From: Cryomorphaceae bacterium
GTDB taxonomy: Bacteria; Bacteroidota; Bacteroidia; Flavobacteriales_D; Crocinitomicaceae
DNA length: 64,000 bases
NCBI GenBank assembly: GCA_027483605.1
Contig: JAIXUE010000022.1
Coordinates: 1-64,000, forward strand
Reading direction: 5' to 3'
The notes under the pieces are model-generated. The model made no database searches, was not told the origin of the DNA, and saw only the letters and a list, made by a program, of their open reading frames with translations. Of the stretch, positions 9,516-17,747 are shown piece by piece. The translations under genes and the position numbers were made by a program. How positions within the stretch are numbered: the stretch's first letter is position 1; every line of letters begins with the position of its first letter.

Positions 9516-10385
9516 TCATTCAAAAAGAGACAGCAGGCTTGCAGAATTTTTAACTTCTGTGAGGAGTCCTTTAAGTGCAGCAGAATGCGTATGAATTTGG
9601 GCTCCACCCGCAATGTAGCGTACATCTGGCGCGTCGTTGTGTAGTTGCTTGAAATACCCAACAATAAAATGTTGGTCAACGGCAGTTAGCCAGCTGCTCA
9701 ATACGACTGTTGGCTTTAGGCGCCCGATGCAATCTACTAAAGAGTCGTAGGGCAAGCTCTGGCCAAGATAATACGTGTAATGGCCCTTGGATCGGAGCAA
9801 ATATTGATAGAAAAGCAAGCCAATTTCGTGCCAGTCGTGTTCTGGTAAAAAGAGTAAAACACTTTCTTTTGATTTTGGCGGAATAGGTAATTTATCGATT
9901 TCGGTAATGACTTTTTGGCGGATGAGGTTGGAGATAAAGTGCTCTTGTGCAGCTGAAATGCTATTGACCAACCACATGACACCGATGCGATCTAGAAAAG
10001 GAATGAGGTTGTCAGAAAAAGTAGCCTCTAAACCTTTGTTTTTGATGAGGTCATTGAGGGTATTGCGAAACAGTTGTTCGTCGAGTTCAAGCAAAGCTAA
10101 AATGAGCTTTTCTTCAGCGTTATCTATAGAAGAATTGAGTCGAATTTCGGAAACCATATGGTGGATAGCCGTAGTACCCATGGTGGCTATCTTCGAAATT
10201 TTGAGTCCTTTTTTATTCAGTAGACTCACATTGAGTAAAAAAGACAAATCGGCATCGGTATAGGTCCGAATTTTGGTATCAGTACGATCCGGAATGAGCA
10301 TGCCGTAACGCTTTTCCCATATGCGAATGGTGTGCGCCTTGATGCCCGTCAGTATTTCGATATCTTTGATTTTATATTCTGCCAT
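9516..10385 (-). CDS. MerR-family regulator with cobalamin-binding domain (CarH/LitR-like)
   Basis: A 289-residue regulator. Residues 1-75 are a MerR winged helix (YKIKDIEILTGIKAHTIRIWEKRYG). Residues 95-165 form a helical domain containing W138 followed nine residues later by E148-H149, the W-x9-EH signature of CarH photoreceptors. Residues 170-289 are a Rossmann-type B12-binding domain with D184-x-H186-xx-G189, the DxHxxG motif whose His ligates cobalt. Known relatives bind adenosylcobalamin in the dark, repress as tetramers and release DNA in light. No carotenoid or photolyase gene is adjacent; the divergent neighbour is engB, 86 bases away. Target and light response are inference. Confidence 0.88.
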   Translation of the reverse strand: MAEYKIKDIEILTGIKAHTIRIWEKRYGMLIPDRTDTKIRTYTDADLSFLLNVSLLNKKGLKISKIATMGTTAIHHMVSEIRLNSSIDNAEEKLILALLELDEQLFRNTLNDLIKNKGLEATFSDNLIPFLDRIGVMWLVNSISAAQEHFISNLIRQKVITEIDKLPIPPKSKESVLLFLPEHDWHEIGLLFYQYLLRSKGHYTYYLGQSLPYDSLVDCIGRLKPTVVLSSWLTAVDQHFIVGYFKQLHNDAPDVRYIAGGAQIHTHSAALKGLLTEVKNSASLLSLFE

Positions 10386-10459
10386 CTTCTACGTAGTCAA
10401 ACCCTAACAACCTTTAAGATAGATTGTTCGCTTTGCCGCAAAAATAAAAGTTTAAAGTG

Positions 10460-10467
10460 TAACTTTG
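10460..10467 (+). promoter_or_regulatory. Bacteroidota -7 box (TAACTTTG) four bases from the engB start
   Basis: TAACTTTG is separated from the engB ATG (10472) by only CAAG. Transcription starting a few bases after the box would give a leaderless or near-leaderless mRNA. A TTTG at 10432-10435 is 24 bases upstream, longer than the usual spacing. Confidence 0.55.
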
Positions 10468-10471
10468 CAAG

Positions 10472-11062
10472 ATGCAAATCAAAAGCGCAGAATTCACCAT
10501 CTCCAATACTGAAGTAAGCAAGTGTCCGCTAGACGGCAAGCCCGAATTCGCTTTTATTGGCAGATCAAACGTAGGTAAATCCTCGTTAATCAATATGTTA
10601 ACCTCAAAAAAAGGCCTTGCCAAGACTTCCGGTACTCCTGGCAAAACCCAACTCATCAATCATTTTTTGATCAACGAACATTGGTACCTCGTAGATTTAC
10701 CTGGTTATGGCTATGCAAAGGTCAGCCGCACGCAGCGCAGTTCTTTTGAGCGTTTTATTGCCGACTACCTGACCAAGCGCGAAACCCTTTACAATATTTT
10801 TGTCCTGCTCGATGCGCGTTTAGAGCCTCAAAAAATTGACCTTGAGTTCATGAATTGGTGTGGCCAAAAAGGCTTGCCATTTTCTATGGTCTTTACGAAA
10901 ATTGACAAGTTATCAAGTTCGGCGCTGCAGAAAAACTTGGCAAAATACAAAAAAGAAATGCTAAAGGTATGGGCCGAATTACCACCGGTTTTCACTACCT
11001 CTGCCCAATCCGGATTCGGAAAAGAGCCGCTGCTCAACTATATCGATCAGATTTTAGCTTAG
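10472..11062 (+). CDS. engB: Ribosome biogenesis GTP-binding protein EngB (YsxC/YihA)
   Basis: A 196-residue Era/TrmE-type GTPase needed for late assembly of the 50S subunit. G1 is [12 protein letters not shown] (about residues 31-42), G3 DLPGYGYA (about 75-82), and G4 TKID (about 140); switch I holds [10 protein letters not shown]. Length is normal for the family. The ATG lies four bases after the -7 box. The divergent upstream gene is the CarH-like regulator, so their promoters share an 86-base region; whether that regulator touches engB is unknown. Confidence 0.95.
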   Translation: MQIKSAEFTISNTEVSKCPLDGKPEFAFIGRSNVGKSSLINMLTSKKGLAKTSGTPGKTQLINHFLINEHWYLVDLPGYGYAKVSRTQRSSFERFIADYLTKRETLYNIFVLLDARLEPQKIDLEFMNWCGQKGLPFSMVFTKIDKLSSSALQKNLAKYKKEMLKVWAELPPVFTTSAQSGFGKEPLLNYIDQILA

Positions 11063-11101
11063 TGAGCGCAAGGGCCACTTGAATTTTCTTTGCGAATTCC
11101 T

Positions 11102-11109
11102 TACTTTTG
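11102..11109 (+). promoter_or_regulatory. Bacteroidota -7 box (TACTTTTG) before yebC
   Basis: TACTTTTG fits TAnnTTTG and ends 18 bases before the yebC ATG. A CTTG at 11078-11081, 20 bases upstream, is a one-mismatch -33 element. An in-frame TTG at 11107 falls inside the box and is unlikely to be the start. Confidence 0.5.
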
Positions 11110-11127
11110 CCCAAAAGTATACGCATT

Positions 11128-11838
11128 ATGGGAAGAGCATTTGAATACCGCAGAGCAGCCAAAGAAAAACGCTGGGACAAAATGTCCAAAATGTTTCCGA
11201 AGTTAGGCAAAGCCATCACTATGGCAGCCAAAGAAGGCGGCATGGACCCGACCACCAACGCAAAGCTCCGCACTGCTATTCAGAATGCTAAATCTGAAAA
11301 CATGCCCAAAGACAATATCGAGTCTGCGATCAAGCGCGCAGCTCAAAAAGATATTGCCTCATTTACAGAAGTTAATTACGAAGGAAAAGGCCCGCATGGG
11401 GTATTGGTTTATGTAGAATGTGCTACTGACAACCCTACGCGTACCGTTGCGAATGTCAAGTCTTATTTTAACAAAGCAGGCGGTTCTGTTGTACCAAATG
11501 GTTCAATGGAATTTATGTTCTCGCGCAAAAGTATTTTTGAAATCGCCAAAACACCAGAACTCGACCCAGAAATGCTCGAACTAGAGCTCATCGATGCAGG
11601 TTGTGAGCAAATCGAGGTTGAGGAAGAGCAAATCGTTGTCTACGGAGACTATACCGCTTTTGGCACGATAGCTAAAGCCCTCGAAGACATGCAAATTGAA
11701 GTTCAAAAATCAAGTCTCAAGCGCATTCCGACAAGCCCAGTTGAGTTTTCCGAAGAACAACTCGTCGACATCGAAAAAATGCTCGATAAAATCGAAGACG
11801 ACGACGACATCCAGCAGGTCTTTACCAATATTGCATAA
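11128..11838 (+). CDS. YebC/PmpR-family regulatory protein
   Basis: A 236-residue member of the YebC family (TACO1 in mitochondria). Family members have been described as DNA-binding regulators and, more recently, as translation factors that relieve stalling at proline runs. The N-terminal signature is clear: [19 protein letters not shown], then [11 protein letters not shown] and [12 protein letters not shown], followed by an acidic C-terminal domain ending [10 protein letters not shown]. The common start MAGHSKW is replaced by MGRAFEYR, a form found in the family. The ATG at 11128 is preferred over TTG 11107. It stands alone, 49 bases before the sprE operon. Confidence 0.9.
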   Translation: MGRAFEYRRAAKEKRWDKMSKMFPKLGKAITMAAKEGGMDPTTNAKLRTAIQNAKSENMPKDNIESAIKRAAQKDIASFTEVNYEGKGPHGVLVYVECATDNPTRTVANVKSYFNKAGGSVVPNGSMEFMFSRKSIFEIAKTPELDPEMLELELIDAGCEQIEVEEEQIVVYGDYTAFGTIAKALEDMQIEVQKSSLKRIPTSPVEFSEEQLVDIEKMLDKIEDDDDIQQVFTNIA

Positions 11839-11887
11839 ACTACATACTAAAAACGCGAATTTCGCGTTATAACGCCTTTCATTGTCC

Positions 11888-14512
11888 ATGCGCACAAGCC
11901 TTTACCTCTTACTGACATCGCTACTGCTCCTTTTGTCATGGGCTTGTTCTACAGAAAACAATACGCCGCTCAACCGCTTTTATCACCAAACAACTGCCAA
12001 ATACAACGGGCATTTCAACGCCAAAGAATTACTCAGAATTTCTTTAAAGACTTACCAAGACGCCAGAAAAGAAGATTTCTACACCCTTCTCCCTGTTTTT
12101 CCGGTTCCGACTGAAAAAGAAGTCAAAGGCATGTTACCTGCCATAGACACCGCTGTGGTCAAATGTGCCAAAGTGATCCTCAATCACAGCATGCCCACTG
12201 CCGAAAACATGTTCTACAAAACGGTAGAATACAACAAATGGATCGATGAAAACTGGCTGACTGTTGGGGAGGCCTATTTTTACAGACGCGATTACGCTAA
12301 AGCAAAAGACAATTTTGAGTTTGTCAAGCGCTTTTTTGACAAAGACCCCAGCCTGTACGTGGCCAGTCTCTGGCTTGCCAGAATTGATATCGAACAGCGC
12401 AAATACGCGGACGCTAAATTGATTTTAGATGCACTCAACGAACGCGCCGAAATACAAAACGACAAGCAACTTACAGATTATATTCCTTTCTTGCGCAACA
12501 AGAACCCGGAAGCGGGGCCTCAAATGACCAAGAAGCTTCAATTTGAGATCCATCGCACCTATGCAGACCTAGCGCTGCGTCGCAAAGAATACGATGTTGC
12601 TGTGGAGGGCCTCAAGTTAGCCATCGACAAGTGCCCCGATGCCAAAGAAAAAGCACGCTTAAATTATATTCTGGCGCAGGTTTACCAACAACAAAATCAG
12701 TTGGCAGAGGCCGCAACACATTATGGAAAGGCATTCAAGGCGGCGGCAGCTCCAGACATCGCATTCAACGCCCGCCTCAACAGAGCAATTGTCAGCGGCG
12801 ACGACCGCCTTATGGCAGACCTTCAAAAGATGCTGCGCGATGCCAAAAACGCTACGTTCAAAGACCAGATATACTACGCCATGGCCCTCATGGAAATCAA
12901 TAAAGGGAACAAGCCACTTGCTAAATCACATCTGACCTCCGCGGCTTTTTATTCCAACAATAATAAGCGCCAACGGGCACAGGCCTACGAAAAGCTTGGA
13001 GATCTTTCTTTTCAAGAAAAAAACTTTGTGTACGCCCAAAAGTATTACGACTCGAGCGCTCGGTTTATCACTGATGACTATCCAAATGGCGAGCAAATCA
13101 AGAGTAAAGCCACTAAATTAGCAGACTTAGTAAAGGCGATAGAAACTGCCCAATTCGAAGATTCCGTTCAGAAAATTGCCGCTCTCTCCGAAAAAGACCG
13201 CGAAGACTTCCTCAAGGAAACGCTCAAACAAATCAAGCGCGACGAACAGCGCCGCAAAGAACTCGAGGCGGCAAAGCTACTTGCTTTGCAGCAGAGCCAG
13301 CCTACAACCACCAACACCAACGCCAACAAATTTATCTTCAACAATACCAAACTCCGCGAAGAAGGTTACAATGAGTTTCGCAAGAATTGGGGAATGCGTG
13401 AAAACACCGATGACTGGCGCCGTAGCGAGCGCATTGTTTTAAATGCCAACATAGACGTTAAGGAACAAGACAGCTCACAAGCTCAGACCACGCCGGGTCA
13501 GCAAGATTCACTTTCAATAGCAGGTTTGCTCAAGAACATTCCATTGACCGCAGAGGCATTGAAGGCCTCACAAGAAAGACTCTTAGAAGCGTTGTATACC
13601 TCAGGCGTGCTCTACAAAGAAATCCTCAATGAAACCGAGTTAGCAGCTGCCCAATTCTTGGCGATTCTCGACAAAAATCTGGATCACCCAACCGACCTTT
13701 CTGCCGCTTTTCAGCTCTTTAAAATTTATGAGAACTCAGACGATGCCGACAAATACCGTCAGTATATTCTCAAGAAGTACCCGAGCTCAGATGCCGCAAA
13801 GTATTTCAAAGACCCAGATTTTTACGTCAAGCAAAAGCTAAGTGCTCAAAAAGACCAAGAAGCCTATCTTGCGCTTTTAAAGAAATACGATCAAGCTTAC
13901 TTTGCTCAAGTTCAGGCTGCTACGCAAACCATCATAGACAGCGACCCAGCCAATGCGTACAGAGCAGAGTATTTATTGCTCAATGCCTTGGCAATTGGCC
14001 AGCAAACGACCGACAAACAAGTACTCGTTCCGCTATTGCAGCGCATTATCGATGAGAAACCTAAGTCTGATCAGGCGGCTCGCGCCAAAGAAATGTTAGA
14101 GATCCTCAAGAAGGGTTATTCTAAATTTGATCTCACACCAGCGTCTAAAGAACAATCTATCTTTACGTTCGCGCCAAACGTGACCCAATTTGTGATTGTA
14201 CTACTAGACGAAGACGAAGAAGCCGATGACGTGCGTACCACGGTAGCCAATTTCTCAACCAAAGCTTTTAAAACTTCTAAAGTAAAAGTAACGGTCAAAA
14301 CAACCCTCGACGAAAAGAATTTCATCCTCATTTCTGATTTCCCTACATCCAAAATTGCTTGGGACTACCTTAATGCCTACAAGGCCGGAGCGGAGTATCT
14401 CGACGACTACCAAAACAATAAAATTTTCATAATCAATCAAGAAAATTTGAAAAAGTTGATAGAAACGTCGAAATTTGAAGAATATAAAGGATTTTTCATC
14501 GATAATTACTAA
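11888..14512 (+). CDS. sprE: Type IX secretion / gliding motility lipoprotein SprE (PorW)
   Basis: An 874-residue TPR-rich protein matching SprE/PorW, a periplasmic lipoprotein required for T9SS function and gliding, thought to link the PorKN ring to the secretion pore. The N-terminal hydrophobic stretch ends in SWACSTENN with Cys20 as the likely lipidated residue, followed by the family-typical NRFYHQTTAKYNGHFNAKE. TPR-like helices fill about residues 110-400 (YFYRRDYAKAKDNFE, ARIDIEQRKYADAK) and again beyond 560. The start is the ATG at 11888; an in-frame TTG lies 6 bases upstream. Bactofilin follows after 5 bases. Confidence 0.88.
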   Translation: MRTSLYLLLTSLLLLLSWACSTENNTPLNRFYHQTTAKYNGHFNAKELLRISLKTYQDARKEDFYTLLPVFPVPTEKEVKGMLPAIDTAVVKCAKVILNHSMPTAENMFYKTVEYNKWIDENWLTVGEAYFYRRDYAKAKDNFEFVKRFFDKDPSLYVASLWLARIDIEQRKYADAKLILDALNERAEIQNDKQLTDYIPFLRNKNPEAGPQMTKKLQFEIHRTYADLALRRKEYDVAVEGLKLAIDKCPDAKEKARLNYILAQVYQQQNQLAEAATHYGKAFKAAAAPDIAFNARLNRAIVSGDDRLMADLQKMLRDAKNATFKDQIYYAMALMEINKGNKPLAKSHLTSAAFYSNNNKRQRAQAYEKLGDLSFQEKNFVYAQKYYDSSARFITDDYPNGEQIKSKATKLADLVKAIETAQFEDSVQKIAALSEKDREDFLKETLKQIKRDEQRRKELEAAKLLALQQSQPTTTNTNANKFIFNNTKLREEGYNEFRKNWGMRENTDDWRRSERIVLNANIDVKEQDSSQAQTTPGQQDSLSIAGLLKNIPLTAEALKASQERLLEALYTSGVLYKEILNETELAAAQFLAILDKNLDHPTDLSAAFQLFKIYENSDDADKYRQYILKKYPSSDAAKYFKDPDFYVKQKLSAQKDQEAYLALLKKYDQAYFAQVQAATQTIIDSDPANAYRAEYLLLNALAIGQQTTDKQVLVPLLQRIIDEKPKSDQAARAKEMLEILKKGYSKFDLTPASKEQSIFTFAPNVTQFVIVLLDEDEEADDVRTTVANFSTKAFKTSKVKVTVKTTLDEKNFILISDFPTSKIAWDYLNAYKAGAEYLDDYQNNKIFIINQENLKKLIETSKFEEYKGFFIDNY

Positions 14513-14517
14513 GCTTT

Positions 14518-14925
14518 ATGCTAAGAAAAGACATTTTCGGAGGTTCGCAAACACCTGATACCAACGACCGCATTAACCGCATTATAGCCGGTACAGAAAT
14601 CAACGGCGATCTCACTTCTGATTCCAACATCCTTCTCGAAGGACAAGTCAATGGCAACATTTCCTGCGCGGGCCGCGTCATTATCGGCACCTCTGGAAAA
14701 ATCAATGGCAACCTCGTTTGTGTTAACGCGGAAATAGACGGCGCCATGGACGGCCAACTCATGGTAGAAAATCTCTTGGTATTGCGCGCAACGGCTCGCA
14801 TTAAAGGCGATATCCAAACCATGAAACTCCACATAGAAGAAGGTGCTTTCTTTGAAGGTGCTTGCGTGATGCGCGCTGGTGTCAGTACGCAAAAACTAGA
14901 CGTGGAGGCTACCTTCAATGACTAA
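14518..14925 (+). CDS. Bactofilin (polymer-forming cytoskeletal protein)
   Basis: A 135-residue bactofilin. The central right-handed beta-helix is visible as a run of short repeats: INGDLTSDSNILLEGQVNG, CAGRVIIGTSGKINGN and ARIKGDIQTMKLHIEEGAF. Bactofilins polymerise without nucleotide into filaments that help shape the cell or position proteins at the membrane. The gene sits between sprE and an atpZ-like gene, overlapping the latter by 8 bases, an order I recall from other Bacteroidota. Whether the filament helps place the T9SS machine is an inference from position only. Confidence 0.92.
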   Translation: MLRKDIFGGSQTPDTNDRINRIIAGTEINGDLTSDSNILLEGQVNGNISCAGRVIIGTSGKINGNLVCVNAEIDGAMDGQLMVENLLVLRATARIKGDIQTMKLHIEEGAFFEGACVMRAGVSTQKLDVEATFND

Positions 14926-15136
14926 AAAAAATAGTTCCAATAACTCTTACCTCAAGCTAAGTTCAGCTGCATTTCAAATGGCCGCCGTCATCGGAGGCTT
15001 CACTTGGTTGGGTACTTGGCTAGACAACCAGTTCCACACCAATAGCCTCTTTACAATTATACTCGCACTCCTTGGTGTAGGCATAGGATTGTACCTGATC
15101 ATTAAAGAAGTGAACGCGCTCAATCGTGAAAACTAA
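14918..15136 (+). CDS. AtpZ/AtpI-family small membrane protein
   Basis: A 72-residue protein with two membrane helices (about 16-32 and 43-64) separated by LDNQFHTNS. The pattern AAVIGGFTWLGTWLDNQF and LGVGIGLYLIIKEV is typical of AtpZ/AtpI-like proteins, which in other bacteria precede the F1Fo ATP synthase genes and assist c-ring assembly or Mg2+ handling. It overlaps bactofilin by 8 bases and the next gene by 11. The ATP synthase genes that usually follow are absent. Confidence 0.8.
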   Translation: MTKKNSSNNSYLKLSSAAFQMAAVIGGFTWLGTWLDNQFHTNSLFTIILALLGVGIGLYLIIKEVNALNREN

Positions 15137-15503
15137 TCCAAAAAAACAAATTACTCCTTGGTCTTATTTGGCCACTTTAGTGGCTGTTCATTTGGTGTTT
15201 CTGCTCCTTGCCTTTATGGGTATTTTTGAATTGCCATTCAAGCAATTATGGAGCATTCAATTGACCTCGCTTTTATTGATCTTGATTTCTGCTGGTGTTC
15301 TTTTTATTAAAAATACCGGTGCTGCTGCTGCGCAAACTTTCCGATTTTTGATCATTAGTGTAACCCAATTGTTGGGTTATTTATCGACAAGTTTGGCATT
15401 GATTTATACTGACCAGAGCGTTGAGCTCGTCTTATATCTGTTGGGGCTTTCTTTGAGTGTCCTGATTCTTCAGACAAGTTATTTAGTCAGACGGCTAAAA
15501 TGA
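15126..15503 (+). CDS. Small four-helix membrane protein, ATP-synthase-neighbour type
   Basis: A 125-residue protein with about four predicted membrane helices (about 12-32, 38-58, 68-90, 98-118) and a cationic N-terminus (MKTNPKKQ). The start is GTG at 15126, overlapping atpZ by 11 bases. I do not recognise a named family; small membrane proteins of this size lie between atpZ and atpB in some Bacteroidota. Its 3' end overlaps the convergent peptidase gene by 9 bases, so the operon ends here and no ATP synthase subunit follows. Confidence 0.7.
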   Translation: MKTNPKKQITPWSYLATLVAVHLVFLLLAFMGIFELPFKQLWSIQLTSLLLILISAGVLFIKNTGAAAAQTFRFLIISVTQLLGYLSTSLALIYTDQSVELVLYLLGLSLSVLILQTSYLVRRLK

Positions 15504-16751
15504 GCGCATAAACCCAAGCAAAAGTTTGGCGAGGGGTTCGAATGCCGCGTAACTTAATTCTTCAGCTTTGTCGTGGATATCGTGGTAGTGTTTGTTCGGC
15601 CCCATGGTATAGACAAAGAATGCAGGCACGCCTTTTTCAGTGAAGAAATAGTGGTCAGAATTAGCGGCCGGCCCTCTGGATTTGATTTGTGTCAGGTTGG
15701 ACCCTTCTGTATTGAGTTCTTTTAAACGTTCAAACTCTGTTTTAAACAGTGTAGCATTTACCACTGTAATGCCCTCTTCTCCGCTTCCCATAATATCTGT
15801 ATTGAGCAGAAAACGAATTTGTTTTAAATCAAAAAGTGGATGTTCTACAAAGTAATGCGACCCTACTAGCCCCGCTTCTTCAGCTCCAAAAGCGATGAAA
15901 ACATAATTGAAATTGGGGTCGCGTTTCAAACTCAGTTCTTGAGCCATATACAAGAGCATCCCCACACCTGATGCGTTGTCATTGGCCCCAGGAAAATAGG
16001 TGTCTTTACCCATTTTTCCCAGGTGGTCGTAATGTGCGGTGATGACTAAATAAGGTTTTTTCTTTGCTTGTTGGGCAGCTGGAAGATAGCCAATGACATT
16101 GCTTGAGGTGAATTTTGGATTGAAAAATGCTTCTAAGTGGATGAACGCACTTTGCGGTTTGTTGGCCAAAGCAGTTGCTAGCACTTGGAAAGCAGGGTAG
16201 GGGCTTGCTTCTTGACTCACGGACCACATGAGCTTGCTAGTAGTCATTTCTATTGTTGCTGCAAATTTCTGGAGTTCTTGAAGCCTGGCTTGTAACACTT
16301 TATTGGTGTCACCGCCAAAACCTGAAGTCTGAACGACCAATATGCGGTCAGAGGGGCAAGGTTTAAATGCATTGACACTTCTGTATAAAGTAGCGGCATT
16401 GCAATAAACGAGTGTAAAATACTGAGGCATTACGCCAGCCGAGGAGGGTGAAACGAGGTAATCTAAACCCGGACGCAGGGTGTCTTGGCCAATGGCAATT
16501 GTACAAGCTCCAGGAAAAGTTTGAACGGGTAGGGTAAATGGCTGCTGGAATTTTTTTTTGAAGGGTTTGAGTCCAATTTTTTGGAATTCTACTGCAATTA
16601 AATGAGCAGCTAAAATTCTTCCGCTATCGACGTAACCTCTACCAGCGTATTCAGGGGAGCAAAGTTTGGCGATGGTTTCCCGGTAAGGGTAGGTTTGAGC
16701 AAAACCCTGCGAAAACAGTAAGCAAAAAAAGAAACTATGCGCCAGTCGCAT
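15495..16751 (-). CDS. Secreted M28-family zinc aminopeptidase
   Basis: A 418-residue exported metallopeptidase. A signal peptide (about 1-18, ending SQGFA) precedes a protease-associated-like region and the M28 catalytic domain. All five zinc ligands expected of the family can be placed: His in ITAHYDHLG, bridging Asp in GANDNASG, the Glu pair in FGAEEAG (catalytic Glu plus ligand), Asp in LLNTDIMG and His in HYHDIHD. It should trim N-terminal residues from peptides in the periplasm or outside. The upstream acidic-protein gene overlaps its start by 17 bases, so they form an operon. Confidence 0.93.
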   Translation of the reverse strand: MRLAHSFFFCLLFSQGFAQTYPYRETIAKLCSPEYAGRGYVDSGRILAAHLIAVEFQKIGLKPFKKKFQQPFTLPVQTFPGACTIAIGQDTLRPGLDYLVSPSSAGVMPQYFTLVYCNAATLYRSVNAFKPCPSDRILVVQTSGFGGDTNKVLQARLQELQKFAATIEMTTSKLMWSVSQEASPYPAFQVLATALANKPQSAFIHLEAFFNPKFTSSNVIGYLPAAQQAKKKPYLVITAHYDHLGKMGKDTYFPGANDNASGVGMLLYMAQELSLKRDPNFNYVFIAFGAEEAGLVGSHYFVEHPLFDLKQIRFLLNTDIMGSGEEGITVVNATLFKTEFERLKELNTEGSNLTQIKSRGPAANSDHYFFTEKGVPAFFVYTMGPNKHYHDIHDKAEELSYAAFEPLAKLLLGFMRSF

Positions 16752-17655
16752 AGCGGCGGCAAATTTTATAAATGAAATCTTCGACTATTTCAGATTCGGT
16801 ATCCCACGCAAAGGTATTGGCGAGTTCGGCAATCATGTTGCGGGCAGCATCAATGGAGGCAAGTTGGTCGAGTTGTTTGACATTACTTGAGAACTCGTCT
16901 GAAGAACCATCGAACAATTCATTGATGAATTGCAGTTTTTCATTGAGTGTAAAGGCACCAATGAGGCTCTCTAATGGAAATACGCTGCGGTTGTCTCGGA
17001 TGTTGGCTTCCATTTCGGCCATCCAAATAGGTTGGTCACCAGAAAATTCTGGCTCCCAGCTAGACGGCGTGGCGTGCACCATTACTTCTTCTTCGCTTGT
17101 TTGGTCTTCAACAACCTCTTCAAACAGATTTTCTACAACAATTGGTTGCTCCTCAATCATTTCTAGCTCAATCGTTTCTTCCTCGATTGCTTTTTCTTCT
17201 TCTTCTTCTTCTTCTTGAACTTCATCTGCTACAACTTCTTGCGCATCCTCTTCTTCAAAAAGGTCTTCTTCAGACGTTTCGTCCTCCATCAATTCTTCTT
17301 CAACCGCTTCTGCTTCTTGGTCATTGGAGGCACTAACATTTTGCTCAGAGTTGGCAAAGGTGACCTCAAATTCAGGCGCTGGCGTAGGTTCATCTAGGGA
17401 ACCAAAAAGATCGATAGGGGTTTCAATTTCAGTTTGGCGAATACTGGCAGAAATGACCGGCTCGTTTACTCCCAAAACATTGGTTTCGTATATTTTGTAG
17501 CGCAAAATAACCATGCGTTCGTAGAGTTCTTTGGCGTCCTCGACTAATAATTCCATATCTTCTGGGCTAAGGTGTCCAGATTCTAGTTTTTCTACACCAT
17601 TTTGAAGGTGTCCGAGAATAGTTTTGATCATTAGAGCGGGACTTTTTTCTGACAT
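16735..17655 (-). CDS. Conserved acidic Bacteroidota protein of unknown function
   Basis: A 306-residue cytoplasmic protein of three parts. Residues 1-65 are helical (MIKTILGHLQNGVEKLESG). Residues about 75-220 are a highly acidic low-complexity linker including seven consecutive Glu encoded by a GAA triplet run. Residues about 225-306 form a compact helical domain (SLIGAFTLNEKLQFINELF) ending in a basic tail (YKICRRYATGA). I believe the N- and C-terminal parts are conserved in this phylum but know no function. It overlaps the M28 peptidase gene by 17 bases and is divergent from tdk. Confidence 0.75.
   Translation of the reverse strand: MSEKSPALMIKTILGHLQNGVEKLESGHLSPEDMELLVEDAKELYERMVILRYKIYETNVLGVNEPVISASIRQTEIETPIDLFGSLDEPTPAPEFEVTFANSEQNVSASNDQEAEAVEEELMEDETSEEDLFEEEDAQEVVADEVQEEEEEEEKAIEEETIELEMIEEQPIVVENLFEEVVEDQTSEEEVMVHATPSSWEPEFSGDQPIWMAEMEANIRDNRSVFPLESLIGAFTLNEKLQFINELFDGSSDEFSSNVKQLDQLASIDAARNMIAELANTFAWDTESEIVEDFIYKICRRYATGA
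17194..17214. repeat. Trinucleotide microsatellite (TTC)7 within the acidic-protein gene
   Basis: Seven perfect TTC units on the + strand (GAA on the coding strand) encode Glu7 in the acidic linker. Gain or loss of units would keep the frame and only lengthen or shorten the linker. Confidence 0.9.
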
Positions 17656-17747
17656 TGCTTATAACTTATTAATTTCGTGCAATTGGCAGTATATTGTACT
17701 ACCGAATCAAAATTAGAAAACATTTCACAATCTCATTCAACAGCACT

